Positions 19,140-29,602 of a DNA stretch of 37,587 bases are shown in pieces. Origin of the DNA: Betaproteobacteria bacterium. GTDB taxonomy: Bacteria > Pseudomonadota > Gammaproteobacteria > Burkholderiales > Casimicrobiaceae. Under the pieces are notes generated by a model. That model made no database searches and was not told the DNA's origin. It was given only the letters and a program-made list of their open reading frames with translations. Made by a program: the position numbers and the translations under genes. Positions within the stretch are counted from its first letter, which is position 1; each line of letters opens with the position of its first letter. Location of the stretch: assembly GCA_005882995.1 (NCBI GenBank), contig VBCY01000133.1, positions 1 to 37,587 on the forward strand, in the 5' to 3' direction.

Positions 19140-19973
19140 ATGCCGCATCGCCTGAGCACGCCGCTGCAGCGCGGACGTGCGCCCGCCAAGTCGGGCGCAC
19201 CGGCAGGACAGGTGCAAAGCCTGACGCGTGGATTGTCGATTCTCGAAGCGCTGGCCAAAGCCGAGAGCGGACTGACGCTAACCGACCTGGCGCATCGGGT
19301 GCAGCTCGCGCCATCGACGACGCACCGCCTGCTCGCAACATTGGTGCGCATGGGTTACGTCTACCACGATGGCGATTTGAGTTTATGGTACGTCGGGCTG
19401 CAAGCCTTCGCCGTCGGCAGCACTTTCCTTGCCAATCGCGACTTTGTCGCGCAAAGCCACTCGTACATGAGACGGCTGATGGAGCAAGCGGGAGAAACCG
19501 CCAATCTTGCGATTCTCGACGGAACCGAAGCCGTTTTCATCGCCCAGGTGCAATGTCACGAAACGATGCGCACGCTTGTCAAGCTTGGCAGCCGCGTGCC
19601 GCTGCACGCGTCGGGCGTCGGCAAGGCGATTTTTGCGGCGCTGCCGGATGAGCAGATCGGCGCGATCCTCAAAGTCGTCGGACTGCCCCGCATCACCGAC
19701 AATACCATCGTTGCGCCGGAAACCATGTGGGCGGCGCTGCGCGTGATTCGTCAGCGCGGCTATTCCTTCGACGACGAGGAACATGAACGGGCCACGCGCT
19801 GCGTCGCGGCAAGCGTATACGACGAGCATGCCGAGCCTCTGGGCGCCATTTCGCTCGCGGGGCCGGTGCCGAGGCTCAGTGACGAGCGCATCAGACAGCT
19901 CGGTCCTGTGGTGGCGCACACGGCGGAGGAGCTCACGAGGAAGCTCGGCGGGAGGTGGCCGCATCCGTATTAG
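19140..19973 (+). CDS. IclR family transcriptional regulator
   Basis: A 277-residue regulator. The N-terminal winged helix (about 25-85) contains QSLTRGLSILEAL, the helix-turn-helix LTDLAHRVQLAPSTTHRLLATL and GYVYHDG. The C-terminal effector domain has LHASGVGKAIFAALP, GYSFDDEEHERATRCVAASV and GAISLAGPV, typical of IclR. ATG 19140 lies 28 bases after the flavoenzyme stop, and soxX follows 31 bases later, so it could regulate either neighbour. IclR proteins usually sense small carbon metabolites; no operator was recognised. Confidence 0.92.
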   Translation: MPHRLSTPLQRGRAPAKSGAPAGQVQSLTRGLSILEALAKAESGLTLTDLAHRVQLAPSTTHRLLATLVRMGYVYHDGDLSLWYVGLQAFAVGSTFLANRDFVAQSHSYMRRLMEQAGETANLAILDGTEAVFIAQVQCHETMRTLVKLGSRVPLHASGVGKAIFAALPDEQIGAILKVVGLPRITDNTIVAPETMWAALRVIRQRGYSFDDEEHERATRCVAASVYDEHAEPLGAISLAGPVPRLSDERIRQLGPVVAHTAEELTRKLGGRWPHPY

Positions 19974-20004
19974 GCGGGAACCCATGACCTAGCGTCGCGA
20001 TCCA

Positions 20005-20466
20005 ATGGCGGTGGCGCCCTCTCTGAGACCTGCGCTTGCCGTCGCCATGGTGGCGCTCACCATGGAAGCTTGCCTCGCAGCAGACGCTCAGTCCTCGGCC
20101 TACCGCGTCGAAGGTGACGGCATTGTGTCTCCCCTCACGTCGTCGGCAGGCGACCCGGCACGCGGGCGAGCATTGATGGCCGGACGCGACGCTGCCAATT
20201 GCGTGCTGTGCCATTCGATACCGGATCCTGCCATTCGCGATGCCGGCGATATCGGGCCTGCGCTTTTGGGCGTGGCTAACCGCCTCACCGTGCCTCAATT
20301 GCGCTTGCGTGTGGTCGACATGCGGCAGGTCAATCCGCGAAGCATCATGCCGAGCTACTACCGCACCGAGGGGCTCGTGCTGGTTGCGCAGGCCTATCAA
20401 GGCAAACCCATCCTCACTGCGCAGCAGGTCGAGGACGTTGTCGCCTATCTCTCGACGCTTCGATGA
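20005..20466 (+). CDS. soxX: Sulfur oxidation c-type cytochrome SoxX
   Basis: A 153-residue periplasmic monoheme cytochrome with an N-terminal signal peptide (hydrophobic 9-22, cleavage near CLA|AD). The heme site CVLCH is at 66-70 and the Met ligand is probably that of SIMPSYYRTEG. SoxX pairs with SoxA to oxidatively attach thiosulfate to the SoxY carrier cysteine. Length and motifs fit the family. The stop overlaps the soxY start (ATGA at 20463-20466), indicating translational coupling. Confidence 0.94.
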   Translation: MAVAPSLRPALAVAMVALTMEACLAADAQSSAYRVEGDGIVSPLTSSAGDPARGRALMAGRDAANCVLCHSIPDPAIRDAGDIGPALLGVANRLTVPQLRLRVVDMRQVNPRSIMPSYYRTEGLVLVAQAYQGKPILTAQQVEDVVAYLSTLR

Positions 20467-20942
20467 AACGCGACGAACCTCTCACGGTCGCATCTCCGCT
20501 TCGCCGACGAATCATCGTCGCGGGCGCCGCGTTGGCCACAACTCGTGCGCTGCCGCTCCGGGCGGAGCCGCCCGCCCTTCCTTCCATTCCCGAGCTCGAT
20601 GCGTACCTTGCGGGACGCAAGCCCGAGTTCGGCCGCTTACTGCTGGATCTGCCGCGGCTCGCGGACGATGGCAATGCGGTTACGATGCGCCTCTTCATGC
20701 CGGGTCCGTTCGCGCCGGGAATGCAGGTCACATCAATCGCCTTGTTCTCGGAAAAGAATCCGGTGCCTAAGATGGCGCAGTTCGACTTTCCGGTTGCACC
20801 GGCGAAAGTCGAGATCGAGTCGCGAGTGCGCCTTGCCGGCTCGCAGCGCGTCGCGGCGATCGCAACGCTCGCGGACGGCGCCTTGCATGCCGCGACCGCC
20901 GACGTTTCGGTGACCATTGCTGCTTGCCTGGATGGCTCCTGA
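20463..20942 (+). CDS. soxY: Thiosulfate carrier protein SoxY, atypical C-terminus
   Basis: A 159-residue carrier protein with a Tat-like signal (LRRRIIVAGAALATT). SoxY carries sulfur intermediates on a Cys near the C-terminus, usually in a terminal GGCGG swinging arm. Here the end reads SVTIAACLDGS: C155 is kept, but the flanking glycines are replaced and two extra residues follow. The body (PELDAYLAG, LPRLADDGNAV, MPKM-like FSEKNPVPKMAQF) is ordinary SoxY. It is coupled to soxX by a 4-base overlap and to soxZ by a 1-base overlap (TGATG). Confidence 0.9.
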   Translation: MKRDEPLTVASPLRRRIIVAGAALATTRALPLRAEPPALPSIPELDAYLAGRKPEFGRLLLDLPRLADDGNAVTMRLFMPGPFAPGMQVTSIALFSEKNPVPKMAQFDFPVAPAKVEIESRVRLAGSQRVAAIATLADGALHAATADVSVTIAACLDGS

Positions 20943-21268
20943 TGGCTGCCGGCTCACGCGTTCAGGTCCCGACAGAAGTCCGTCGCGGCGAACCCTTCGA
21001 AGTGAAGATATCGGTACGCCATCCGATGGAGACCGGCTTTCGAGTCGATGACATGGGCAAGCCGATTGCGCGCAACACCATCCACGAGTTCATCTGCCGT
21101 TACAACGGCACGCCGGTCTTCGCGGCAAACCTCGGCTCGGGGATCGCTGCCAATCCCTACCTGCGCTTTTTTGTGACCGCGCTGGATTCCGGGGAGCTCA
21201 AATTCGAGTGGGTCGATGATGCGGGTGAGCGCGGCGACGCAGCGGCCACGCTGCGCGTCACCGGCTAA
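20942..21268 (+). CDS. soxZ: Thiosulfate oxidation carrier complex protein SoxZ
   Basis: A 108-residue immunoglobulin-like partner of SoxY, without a signal peptide; the SoxYZ complex is exported by the Tat signal of SoxY. Family segments VQVPTEVRRGEPFEVKISVRH, METGFRVDD, IPxx-type NTIHEFICRYNG and FANLGSG-like FAANLGSGIAANPY are present. The upstream GTG at 20924 is open, but ATG 20942 overlapping the soxY stop is the natural start. Its TAA overlaps the soxA ATG by one base. Confidence 0.93.
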   Translation: MAAGSRVQVPTEVRRGEPFEVKISVRHPMETGFRVDDMGKPIARNTIHEFICRYNGTPVFAANLGSGIAANPYLRFFVTALDSGELKFEWVDDAGERGDAAATLRVTG

Positions 21269-22041
21269 TGCGCATAGGCATTCTTCTCCTCGCATTGCTC
21301 GCGGGCAACACGTTCGCGCAAACTCCAGCGATTCCGGCGTCAGAGCTGCGTTCTGGCGTCAGCTTCGGCAGCGCCGAACTGCGTGCGATGCAGTCGGACG
21401 ATTTCGCCAATCCCGGCATGCTCTGGGTCGAGCGCGGGCAAAAACTTTGGCAAACTCCCGTCGGCAGCGCGGGGCGCGCGTGCGCTTCCTGCCACTCCGA
21501 TGCGAGCCTTGCGCTGAAGGGCGTCGCCGCGCGCTATCCGGTCGTCAATGCAAGCGATCGGCGCGTCATTGATCTCGAAGCTCGTATCAACGCCTGCCGC
21601 ACCTCGCAGCAGAAGGCGCCGGCGCTCGCGGCGGAAAGCGAAGATCTGCTGGCGCTGACGGCATTCGTTGCCCATCAATCGCGCGGCATGCCACTGGCGG
21701 TGAGCATCAGCGATAGTGCCAGGGCGTTCTTCGACCAAGGCCGCGATTTCTACTATGCGCGCCACGGCCAAATGGACCTGTCCTGCGCCGATTGCCACGA
21801 ACACAACTGGGGCCGGAAGCTGCTCGCCGAAACAATCAGCCAGGGACACCCCAACGCGTATCCGGCGTATCGGCTGGAATGGCAAAGTCTGGGATCGCTG
21901 GCGCGACGGATCCGCGCCTGCCTGTTCGGCATTCGTGCGCAGATGCTCGCATCCGATGATCCGCAACTGACTGCACTGGAACTGTTCCTCGCCTGGCGGG
22001 CGGATGGATTGCCCGTCGAGGCGCCGGGCGTGCGCCGTTAG
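21268..22041 (+). CDS. soxA: Diheme L-cysteine S-thiosulfotransferase subunit SoxA
   Basis: A 257-residue periplasmic cytochrome with a signal peptide (cleavage near NTFA|QT). Two heme sites, CASCH (72-76) and CADCH (173-177), make this the diheme type. C218 in RRIRACLFGIRA is the active-site cysteine that binds the distal heme and takes up the thiosulfate sulfur. With SoxX it conjugates thiosulfate to SoxY. The ATG overlaps the soxZ stop by one base. The set ends here: the next gene is convergent nagZ, and no soxB, soxC or soxD occurs in the window. Confidence 0.94.
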   Translation: MRIGILLLALLAGNTFAQTPAIPASELRSGVSFGSAELRAMQSDDFANPGMLWVERGQKLWQTPVGSAGRACASCHSDASLALKGVAARYPVVNASDRRVIDLEARINACRTSQQKAPALAAESEDLLALTAFVAHQSRGMPLAVSISDSARAFFDQGRDFYYARHGQMDLSCADCHEHNWGRKLLAETISQGHPNAYPAYRLEWQSLGSLARRIRACLFGIRAQMLASDDPQLTALELFLAWRADGLPVEAPGVRR

Positions 22042-22062
22042 GGGCTACTCTTCGCGAGTCCT

Positions 22063-23043
22063 TTAGACGGCGGCGGAGGAATCCCTCCGCGCAAGGGCCT
22101 GGGCACGGCGCGCAAGCTCGGGCGTCGCGGTGCACTTCCAGTGCGACAGCAGCGTGTCCGCCGCCGCGGGATCGTTGCACACGAGCACCATGTCGCAACC
22201 CGCCTCGTGCGCAGCTTGAGCGCGCTCGACGATGTCGCCCGGCCCTCCCGCGCCCGCCATCGAGAGATCGTCGCTGAAGATCAAGCCTTCGAATCCGAGG
22301 CGGCGACGCAGGATGTCGGTGAGCCAGACCCGTGAGAATCCTGCGGGATGCGCATCGACTGCTGGGTAGACAACGTGCGCAGGCATGATCGCTTCAACGC
22401 CTTCGCGGATCAAGACTGCGAACGGCACCAGATCGTCGACTTCGAGCGCCGCGAGCGATCGAGGATCACGCGGCATCTCGTGATGCGAATCGGCGGCGAC
22501 AAAACCGTGGCCGGGAAAGTGCTTGGCGACCGCAGCGATTCCGCCTGCGCGAAGGCCGCGGCAAAGTGCGCTCGCGAGATGAGCCACTGCGTTCGCATTG
22601 CGATGGAAAGCGCGGTCTCCGATTACTTCACTGTGCCCGTAATCGAGATCGAGCACCGGTGTAAAGCTGAAGTCGACGCCATGCGCGCTTAATTCGTGGG
22701 CGATGACTGTGCCCAGGCGTTGCGCTTCGCCGCTCGCCGCGCCGACGTCCCGATCCCAGAGCTGCCCAAGGTTGCGCATGGGCGGAACTGCCGTGAACCC
22801 TTCGCGGAAGCGCTGCACACGGCCGCCTTCGTGATCCACCGCGATCAAAGGCGGCGGATCGCGCAGCGCGCGAATCGATGCCACCAACGCCTTGAGCTGG
22901 GAGGATGACTCGTAATTGCGCGTGAAGAGAATCACGCCGCCGACCCGCGGATGGGCGATGCGCTCGCGATCTTCGGGGCTCAACTCGACGCCGGCAACAT
23001 CGAGCATCACCGCTCCCCGCGGCAACGCTAACAAGGGGTTCAC
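22063..23043 (-). CDS. nagZ: Beta-N-acetylhexosaminidase NagZ
   Basis: A 326-residue cytoplasmic family-3 glycosidase that removes GlcNAc from 1,6-anhydromuropeptides in peptidoglycan recycling. The nucleophile is the Asp in [10 protein letters not shown] and the catalytic loop [14 protein letters not shown] (174-187) holds the His/Asp dyad. GTG 23043 is chosen as start because it overlaps the pdxJ stop (GTGA) and gives the standard N-terminus; the frame is open further upstream only through pdxJ antisense-like sequence. Many relatives carry acpS between pdxJ and nagZ, and it is absent here. Confidence 0.94.
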   Translation of the reverse strand: MNPLLALPRGAVMLDVAGVELSPEDRERIAHPRVGGVILFTRNYESSSQLKALVASIRALRDPPPLIAVDHEGGRVQRFREGFTAVPPMRNLGQLWDRDVGAASGEAQRLGTVIAHELSAHGVDFSFTPVLDLDYGHSEVIGDRAFHRNANAVAHLASALCRGLRAGGIAAVAKHFPGHGFVAADSHHEMPRDPRSLAALEVDDLVPFAVLIREGVEAIMPAHVVYPAVDAHPAGFSRVWLTDILRRRLGFEGLIFSDDLSMAGAGGPGDIVERAQAAHEAGCDMVLVCNDPAAADTLLSHWKCTATPELARRAQALARRDSSAAV

Positions 23044-23795
23044 GCCGCTCCCTCCGCGGCCTCGCGGATCAGTGCCTTCATCTGCCGGACCGCTTCCCTC
23101 AAGCCGACAAACAGCGAACGGCTGACGATCGCGTGACCGATATGCAGTTCGCGCACGCCGGCAAGCGCCGCGACCGGCTGGACGTTGAAATAATTGAGCG
23201 CGTGGCCGGCGTTGAAACGCATGCCGAGCCTCCGGATCGCGGCGCCTGCATCGCGTATCCGGGTGAGCTCCGCGACGACGGCAGCAGCTTCCGCGTCGCG
23301 GCCCTTGGCGTGAAAGGCGTGCGCATACGGCCCGGTATGGATCTCGCACACCCGAGCGCCGATTCGCGCGGCCGCTTCCACCTGCGCGATGTCGGCGTCG
23401 ATGAACACGCTGCTCACGATACCGGCGTCGGCGAGGCGCGCGACTACGTCCTTGAGGCGCGCCTGCTGTGCGACGATATCGAGTCCGCCTTCGGTCGTGA
23501 CCTCCTCGCGTCCTTCGGGAACGAGCATCGCCATTTCAGGTTTAAGCTCACAGGCGATGCCGACCATCTCTTCCGTCGCCGCCATCTCGAGGTTGAGCTT
23601 GATGTGAACCAGCCCGCGCAGCCGGCGAACGTCCTCGTCCTGGATGTGACGCCTGTCCTCGCGCAGATGCACGGTAATCCCATCGGCTCCGCCGAGATGC
23701 GCTTCAACGGCAGCCCATACCGGGTCAGGCTCGTGGGTGCGCCGCGCCTGACGCAAGGTCGCGACGTGGTCGATATTGACACCCAGGTCAATCAT
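23040..23795 (-). CDS. pdxJ: Pyridoxine 5'-phosphate synthase PdxJ
   Basis: A 251-residue TIM-barrel enzyme condensing 1-deoxyxylulose 5-phosphate with aminoacetone 3-phosphate in the DXP-dependent route to vitamin B6. Landmarks are [15 protein letters not shown] at the N-terminus, HLREDRRHI, the catalytic Glu of [15 protein letters not shown] and GHALNYFNV near the C-terminus. Length is normal. It overlaps recO by four bases upstream and nagZ by four downstream, so it is tightly coupled within the recO-pdxJ-nagZ run. Confidence 0.97.
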   Translation of the reverse strand: MIDLGVNIDHVATLRQARRTHEPDPVWAAVEAHLGGADGITVHLREDRRHIQDEDVRRLRGLVHIKLNLEMAATEEMVGIACELKPEMAMLVPEGREEVTTEGGLDIVAQQARLKDVVARLADAGIVSSVFIDADIAQVEAAARIGARVCEIHTGPYAHAFHAKGRDAEAAAVVAELTRIRDAGAAIRRLGMRFNAGHALNYFNVQPVAALAGVRELHIGHAIVSRSLFVGLREAVRQMKALIREAAEGAA

Positions 23796-24553
23796 GAACG
23801 TTGATCATTTTCGTCGACTTCATCAACAAGCGTCTGCAGGTCGCGCACCACACGCCGGCTCACAATGGCGCGCTGCTCGAGATAGTGATCGAGCACCTCG
23901 CGCATGAGCTGCTTCGCCTCTGTTACAGCATCACCGGCGCTGAAGTCGAGGTCGGCCAGTGCAAGCAGGGTCGCGCCCCGGATCCGCGGATATCGCTTGC
24001 CGGGCTCCGCTGCCGTGAGCCTCGGACCACGCTCGAACGCGTAATAGTACCGTGTCGACGGATCAATGGGCGCACCGGTGTCGGCTTCGTGAGTCAGCGG
24101 GAGAGCGTATCCCAGCTCGGCAAGGAGTTTAAGCTCGAAGCCTCGCAACACTGGCGCCTGATCAGCGCCCGCGGCAAGCCGGGCCAATGTTTCCTCGTAG
24201 TCGCCGAAGAGCCGGGGATGCGGATCCTCTCGCGGCAGGAGTTTGAGCAACAGCTCGTTCAAGTAGAACCCGCACATGAGCGCCGAGCCGCCGACCAGCG
24301 GCAAACCACCGCGCCATTCCGCACGCATCAAGGTCTTCAATTCGCCGCTACCCGCCCAGGAAAGCGTGAGAGGCTGAAATGCCTGCAGCACGCCGCGCAG
24401 TTCCGAGCGGGGACGGCGAGCGCCCCGCGCCACCATCGCAACACGTCCGTGATTCGCGGCAAGCACCTCGATGATGAGGCTCGTCTCCCGATAAGGATAG
24501 GTATGGAGCACGTAGGCCGGCTGCTCGTGCCGGCGCTCTCGAGGCTGCTTCAT
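23792..24553 (-). CDS. recO: DNA repair protein RecO
   Basis: A 253-residue protein with an N-terminal OB fold (about 10-85: [18 protein letters not shown], then [15 protein letters not shown]) and a C-terminal helical domain. RecO works with RecR to load RecA onto SSB-coated single strands. [19 protein letters not shown] and [17 protein letters not shown] are characteristic. No CxxC zinc pair is evident in the C-terminal half, as in many proteobacterial RecO. It lies 14 bases after era and overlaps pdxJ by four bases. Confidence 0.95.
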   Translation of the reverse strand: MKQPRERRHEQPAYVLHTYPYRETSLIIEVLAANHGRVAMVARGARRPRSELRGVLQAFQPLTLSWAGSGELKTLMRAEWRGGLPLVGGSALMCGFYLNELLLKLLPREDPHPRLFGDYEETLARLAAGADQAPVLRGFELKLLAELGYALPLTHEADTGAPIDPSTRYYYAFERGPRLTAAEPGKRYPRIRGATLLALADLDFSAGDAVTEAKQLMREVLDHYLEQRAIVSRRVVRDLQTLVDEVDENDQRS

Positions 24554-24567
24554 CGCCTTGCAACCAT

Positions 24568-25491
24568 TCAGTATCCCAATCTCGTCAGCATTTGCTCGTC
24601 ATGCGCCCAGCCGGTTTCGATCTTCACCCATACCTCGAGGAAAACCTTGCCACCGAACAGCCGTTCCATGTCGCGCCGCGCGGCTGACGCGATGCGCTTC
24701 ATGCGCTCGCCTTTTTCTCCAAGCAGAATCGCGCGTTGACTCGGCCTGTCGACGTAAACGGTGGCGTGGATGCGCCGCAGACTGCCGACTTGCTCGAACG
24801 CATCGATGCTCACGGTGGCCGCATACGGTAGCTCCGCGCCCAGCGTGCGGAAGATCTTTTCGCGCACATACTCGGCGGCGAGGAAGCGCTCGTCGCGGTC
24901 GGTCATCTCGTCCGCAGGATAGAGCGGATCTCCTGCAGGAAGCAGCCGCGCAACTTCCCCGAGCAGATCGGCGAGCTGCCAGCGCTTCTCCGCGCTGATC
25001 GGCACGATGGCGGCGAATGGCCGCAGCTCTGAGACTTGCGCGATGTACGGCAACAGGCTGCGCTTGTCCGCGACACGGTCGGCCTTGTTGAGCGCCGCGA
25101 GCACCGGCACGCCCTTGGGGATGAGCGAGAGTACCGCACGGTCCGCATCGGTGATCCGCCCCGCTTCGAGCATTGCGACCGCGACATCGACGTCGACAAG
25201 GCTCGCGCGAACCGCGCGGTTCATGCGCTCGATCAGCGCCGAACGATGCTCGGTCTGAAAACCCGGTGTGTCGACAAAGACGAACTGCGCATCGTCGGTC
25301 GTGAGAATGCCGAGTACCCGATGCCGGGTCGTCTGCGGCTTATTCGACGTGATGCTGATGCGCGCGCCGATGAGTGCGTTAAGCAGCGTCGACTTGCCGA
25401 CGTTGGGCCGTCCGACTATGGCGACGCAGCCGCTGCGGAATGGCGGCGCTCGTCCGGGACGCTCGGCTTCAGCGTCCTGCGGCGTGCTCAT
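24568..25491 (-). CDS. era: GTPase Era
   Basis: A 307-residue GTPase needed for 16S rRNA maturation and 30S assembly. G1 is GRPNVGKST (27-35), G2 lies in NKPQTTRHR, G3 is DTPG, G4 is NKAD. The C-terminal KH domain has GEKGERMKRIASAARR and a KVFLEVWVKI strand. The N-terminus carries about twenty extra residues before the G domain. It overlaps the rnc stop by 23 bases, the usual rnc-era coupling. Confidence 0.97.
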   Translation of the reverse strand: MSTPQDAEAERPGRAPPFRSGCVAIVGRPNVGKSTLLNALIGARISITSNKPQTTRHRVLGILTTDDAQFVFVDTPGFQTEHRSALIERMNRAVRASLVDVDVAVAMLEAGRITDADRAVLSLIPKGVPVLAALNKADRVADKRSLLPYIAQVSELRPFAAIVPISAEKRWQLADLLGEVARLLPAGDPLYPADEMTDRDERFLAAEYVREKIFRTLGAELPYAATVSIDAFEQVGSLRRIHATVYVDRPSQRAILLGEKGERMKRIASAARRDMERLFGGKVFLEVWVKIETGWAHDEQMLTRLGY

Positions 25492-26137
25492 ACGCGGACG
25501 CGGCGGCGGCCTGCTCAGCAGCGCGGCGGCTCACGCCTTTGCCGGTCGCTGCGATCCCCAACGATCCAATCCGGCAGACGACTTCGAAGGACTGCTGATG
25601 CGCCTCCCCTTGCACGGAGACGATCGCATACTCGGGGACCGGCAAGCGCCGCGCCTGGAGCCATTCCTGCAGCCGCGTCTTGGGATCCTTGGCCGGTGCG
25701 GCGCTCTGCACGCTCGCGATCTCGCTCGCGTAGACGCGCGCAATGGCGGCCGCCGCGGAATCAAATCCCGCGTCGACGAATATCGCGCCGAACAATGCCT
25801 CCAGCGCATCGGCAAGGATCGAAGGCCGAAACGCGCCACCGCTTTTTACTTCGCCTTCGCCCAAACGCAACGACGATCCCAGATCGAGCGAGACTGCCAG
25901 CCTGTGGAGCGTCTCCTGATTGACCAGATTGGCGCGCAGCCGCGACAGCTCTCCTTCGGGCAGCTGCGGGAAGCCCCGGTAGAGCATCAAGGCGATAACG
26001 CAGTCCAGCACTGCGTCGCCGATGAATTCCAGGCGCTCGTTGTGCTCAGCGCCGAAGCTGCGATGCGTCAGCGCCTGGCGAAACAGCTCCGGATGGCGGA
26101 AGACGTGCCCAAGCGACTCGCCCAGTTCAGCGCGCAT
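25469..26137 (-). CDS. rnc: Ribonuclease III
   Basis: A 222-residue double-strand RNA endonuclease that processes rRNA precursors and structured mRNAs. The catalytic signature NERLEFIGDAVLD is near residue 33, the second acidic site is LADALEALFGAIFVD, and a C-terminal double-stranded RNA-binding domain (about 150-220) ends with GVSRRAAEQAAAASAYEH. ATG 26137 follows the DUF4845 gene by 12 bases. Confidence 0.97.
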   Translation of the reverse strand: MRAELGESLGHVFRHPELFRQALTHRSFGAEHNERLEFIGDAVLDCVIALMLYRGFPQLPEGELSRLRANLVNQETLHRLAVSLDLGSSLRLGEGEVKSGGAFRPSILADALEALFGAIFVDAGFDSAAAAIARVYASEIASVQSAAPAKDPKTRLQEWLQARRLPVPEYAIVSVQGEAHQQSFEVVCRIGSLGIAATGKGVSRRAAEQAAAASAYEHAAGR

Positions 26138-26149
26138 CGGCTCCGGCGT

Positions 26150-26512
26150 CTATTTCCTCGCCTTGGCCTCGAACTCGAGCAACAGGCTGACATTGCCGAC
26201 CAGATGGAGCGTTCGCGTCCATTCCGCGCTCGCGACGAGCTCGTTGCCATCCTTGACTACGTCAACGTCGCTGCCGCGAACTGAATCAATGTAATCGGCG
26301 CTCGCCTTCAAATCGAAGTCACGGCGAAATTGGTAAAGAGTGAAGCTGTCCTTGGAGTCCTGGAGTGTCTTGGCCAAGACTTTCTGGACGGTCATCCATT
26401 CGATGTACGCGGGAACCATGCGAAATCCGATCATGACCGCGATGACCACCACCGCGGTGACGAATATGAATCCAACGATCGAAAGGCCGCGCTGTCGTTG
26501 CCGGTTGCTCAT
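26150..26512 (-). CDS. DUF4845 small membrane protein
   Basis: A 120-residue protein with a positively charged N-terminus (SNRQRQRGLSIVG), one transmembrane segment at about 12-31 and a likely periplasmic remainder. The function is unknown. The family is recognised mainly by its conserved place between lepB and rnc in betaproteobacteria, as here (20 bases after lepB, 12 before rnc). The N-terminus resembles a pilin-like prepilin start but lacks a clear GFTLIE site. Confidence 0.85.
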   Translation of the reverse strand: MSNRQRQRGLSIVGFIFVTAVVVIAVMIGFRMVPAYIEWMTVQKVLAKTLQDSKDSFTLYQFRRDFDLKASADYIDSVRGSDVDVVKDGNELVASAEWTRTLHLVGNVSLLLEFEAKARK

Positions 26513-26532
26513 GCTGCTCTCCCTGTTACTTC

Positions 26533-27348
26533 TCAGCGGATGCCGCTACCGATGCGCTTGAACGCCAGGCTGCTGATATCGTCCCAATTGAACCAGATGA
26601 AAAACGCCTTGCCTCGGATGTGGTCGTCCGGCACGAACCCCCAGTACCGGCTGTCGTCGCTGTTGTCGCGGTTGTCTCCCATCATCAGATAGTGTCCCGC
26701 GGGCACCTTGCAGGTAAATCCGCGCTCATTGTAAACGCAGTTTTCTCGGTCCGGAAACATGCGAACGTTGTGTGGGAACACGGGCGGGGCCGCCGGATTC
26801 TCGGCGATGGCGTGCTCGCGGCCGTCGGAGCGCTCCAGCACTTTCTCCGTGGTCACGTAGGAAAGTCCTTCGAGATAGCCGTAACTGCCGTCGGAGGTCT
26901 GCGGCCAGGGCATGCCATTGACCGTGATCTTCTTGTCGCGGTAGACCACTTCATCGCCGGGCAGCCCGACCAGGCGCTTGATGAAATCCTGCGACGGATT
27001 GACCGGGTAGCGGAAGACGATGACGTCACCACGCTGGGGGTCCCCCGTGGGGATGATCTTTTTCTCGATGATCGGCAGCCGGATCCCGTACACGAACTTG
27101 TTGACCAGGATGAAGTCGCCGACCTCGAGAGTCGGCCGCATCGACGAGCTGGGGATCTTGAAAGGCTCCGCAACGAAGGATCGCAGCAGAAAGACGATCA
27201 GCAAAACGGGAAAGAAGCTTTTCGGGTATTCGACCCACCACGGCTCAGGCTCTCCTGCGGCGCGTCGCTTCGCAAACACGAGCTTGTCGGCCAGAGCGAT
27301 GACGCCGGTGACAATGGTTAGCACAAAGAGTATCAGAGCGAAATTCAT
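26533..27348 (-). CDS. lepB: Signal peptidase I
   Basis: A 271-residue inner-membrane serine protease that removes signal peptides. Two N-terminal hydrophobic segments (about 3-20 and 46-60) anchor it. S69 in IPSSSMRPTL is the nucleophile and K124 in DFIKRLVGLPGDEV the general base; GDNRDNSDDSRYWGFVP completes the conserved boxes. An insert around residues 160-190 is usual for the betaproteobacterial form. It lies 40 bases after lepA. Confidence 0.97.
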   Translation of the reverse strand: MNFALILFVLTIVTGVIALADKLVFAKRRAAGEPEPWWVEYPKSFFPVLLIVFLLRSFVAEPFKIPSSSMRPTLEVGDFILVNKFVYGIRLPIIEKKIIPTGDPQRGDVIVFRYPVNPSQDFIKRLVGLPGDEVVYRDKKITVNGMPWPQTSDGSYGYLEGLSYVTTEKVLERSDGREHAIAENPAAPPVFPHNVRMFPDRENCVYNERGFTCKVPAGHYLMMGDNRDNSDDSRYWGFVPDDHIRGKAFFIWFNWDDISSLAFKRIGSGIR

Positions 27349-27388
27349 CGTGGGTCCGGGATGAGCGGCCGTCGCGTTGCGCCGCGGA

Positions 27389-29182
<1,794 letters not shown>

Positions 29183-29215
29183 AAAAACGCGAGGGCACCG
29201 AAGCCGGTGCCCTCG
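29183..29215 (-). terminator. Strong hairpin plus T run ending at the lepA start codon
   Basis: On the minus strand CGAGGGCACCG, a GCTT loop and CGGTGCCCTCG form a perfect 11-bp stem (29215-29190), then CG and five T (29187-29183), then the lepA ATG. This is a textbook intrinsic terminator for the rpoE-to-grx transcript. A second perfect hairpin (7-bp stem, 29220-29239) precedes it. The remaining 29240-29358 shows nothing I can interpret. Confidence 0.75.
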
Positions 29216-29358
29216 GGCGTCGCCGCGTCGCTGCGGCGAAGATGCTGAATTTTAGCGGAAAAGCCTCTTGGATGCGATCACGCTCAGCGACACTCGACAG
29301 GTTGTAGCGCCCATGTCGCGAGGTTGCTCAAGAGCATCTAAGGCGAGAGAACTCCGCC

Positions 29359-29583
29359 TCATATGCCGGCAAGCCACGCGGTCACGGCCGCTCGATCGAT
29401 AAAGTGATGGCAAAGCTCGCGCTCTCCCGCAAGCAGGACGGGGACCTTTTCGCCCCAGCGCGCCTCGAGCCGAGAGTCGCCGTCGACGTCGATCGTCTCC
29501 AAGGTTGCGCCATGTGACGCGAGCAGAGGCAATACTGCTTCGCGCATTTCCTCGCACAAGTGGCAATATGCGCGAACGAGCAA
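29359..29583 (-). CDS. Glutaredoxin-like family protein (DUF836)
   Basis: A 74-residue thioredoxin-fold protein with a CxxC redox site, RAYCHLCEEM, close to the N-terminus, followed by ATLETIDVDGDSRL, the cis-Pro loop EKVPVLL and a C-terminal helix. It probably acts as a cytoplasmic thiol reductant; the partner is unknown. The best start is TTG 29583; no in-frame ATG or GTG precedes the CxxC. It lies 19 bases after mucD, a conserved neighbourhood in betaproteobacteria, and before the terminator. Confidence 0.8.
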   Translation of the reverse strand: MLVRAYCHLCEEMREAVLPLLASHGATLETIDVDGDSRLEARWGEKVPVLLAGERELCHHFIDRAAVTAWLAGI

Positions 29584-29602
29584 CGTGAGCTGCGCAGGTT
29601 GC

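Noticed and set aside
23041-23349. Longer N-terminus for NagZ
   Set aside because: The added residues are an alternative frame of pdxJ; GTG 23043 overlapping the pdxJ stop gives the normal protein.
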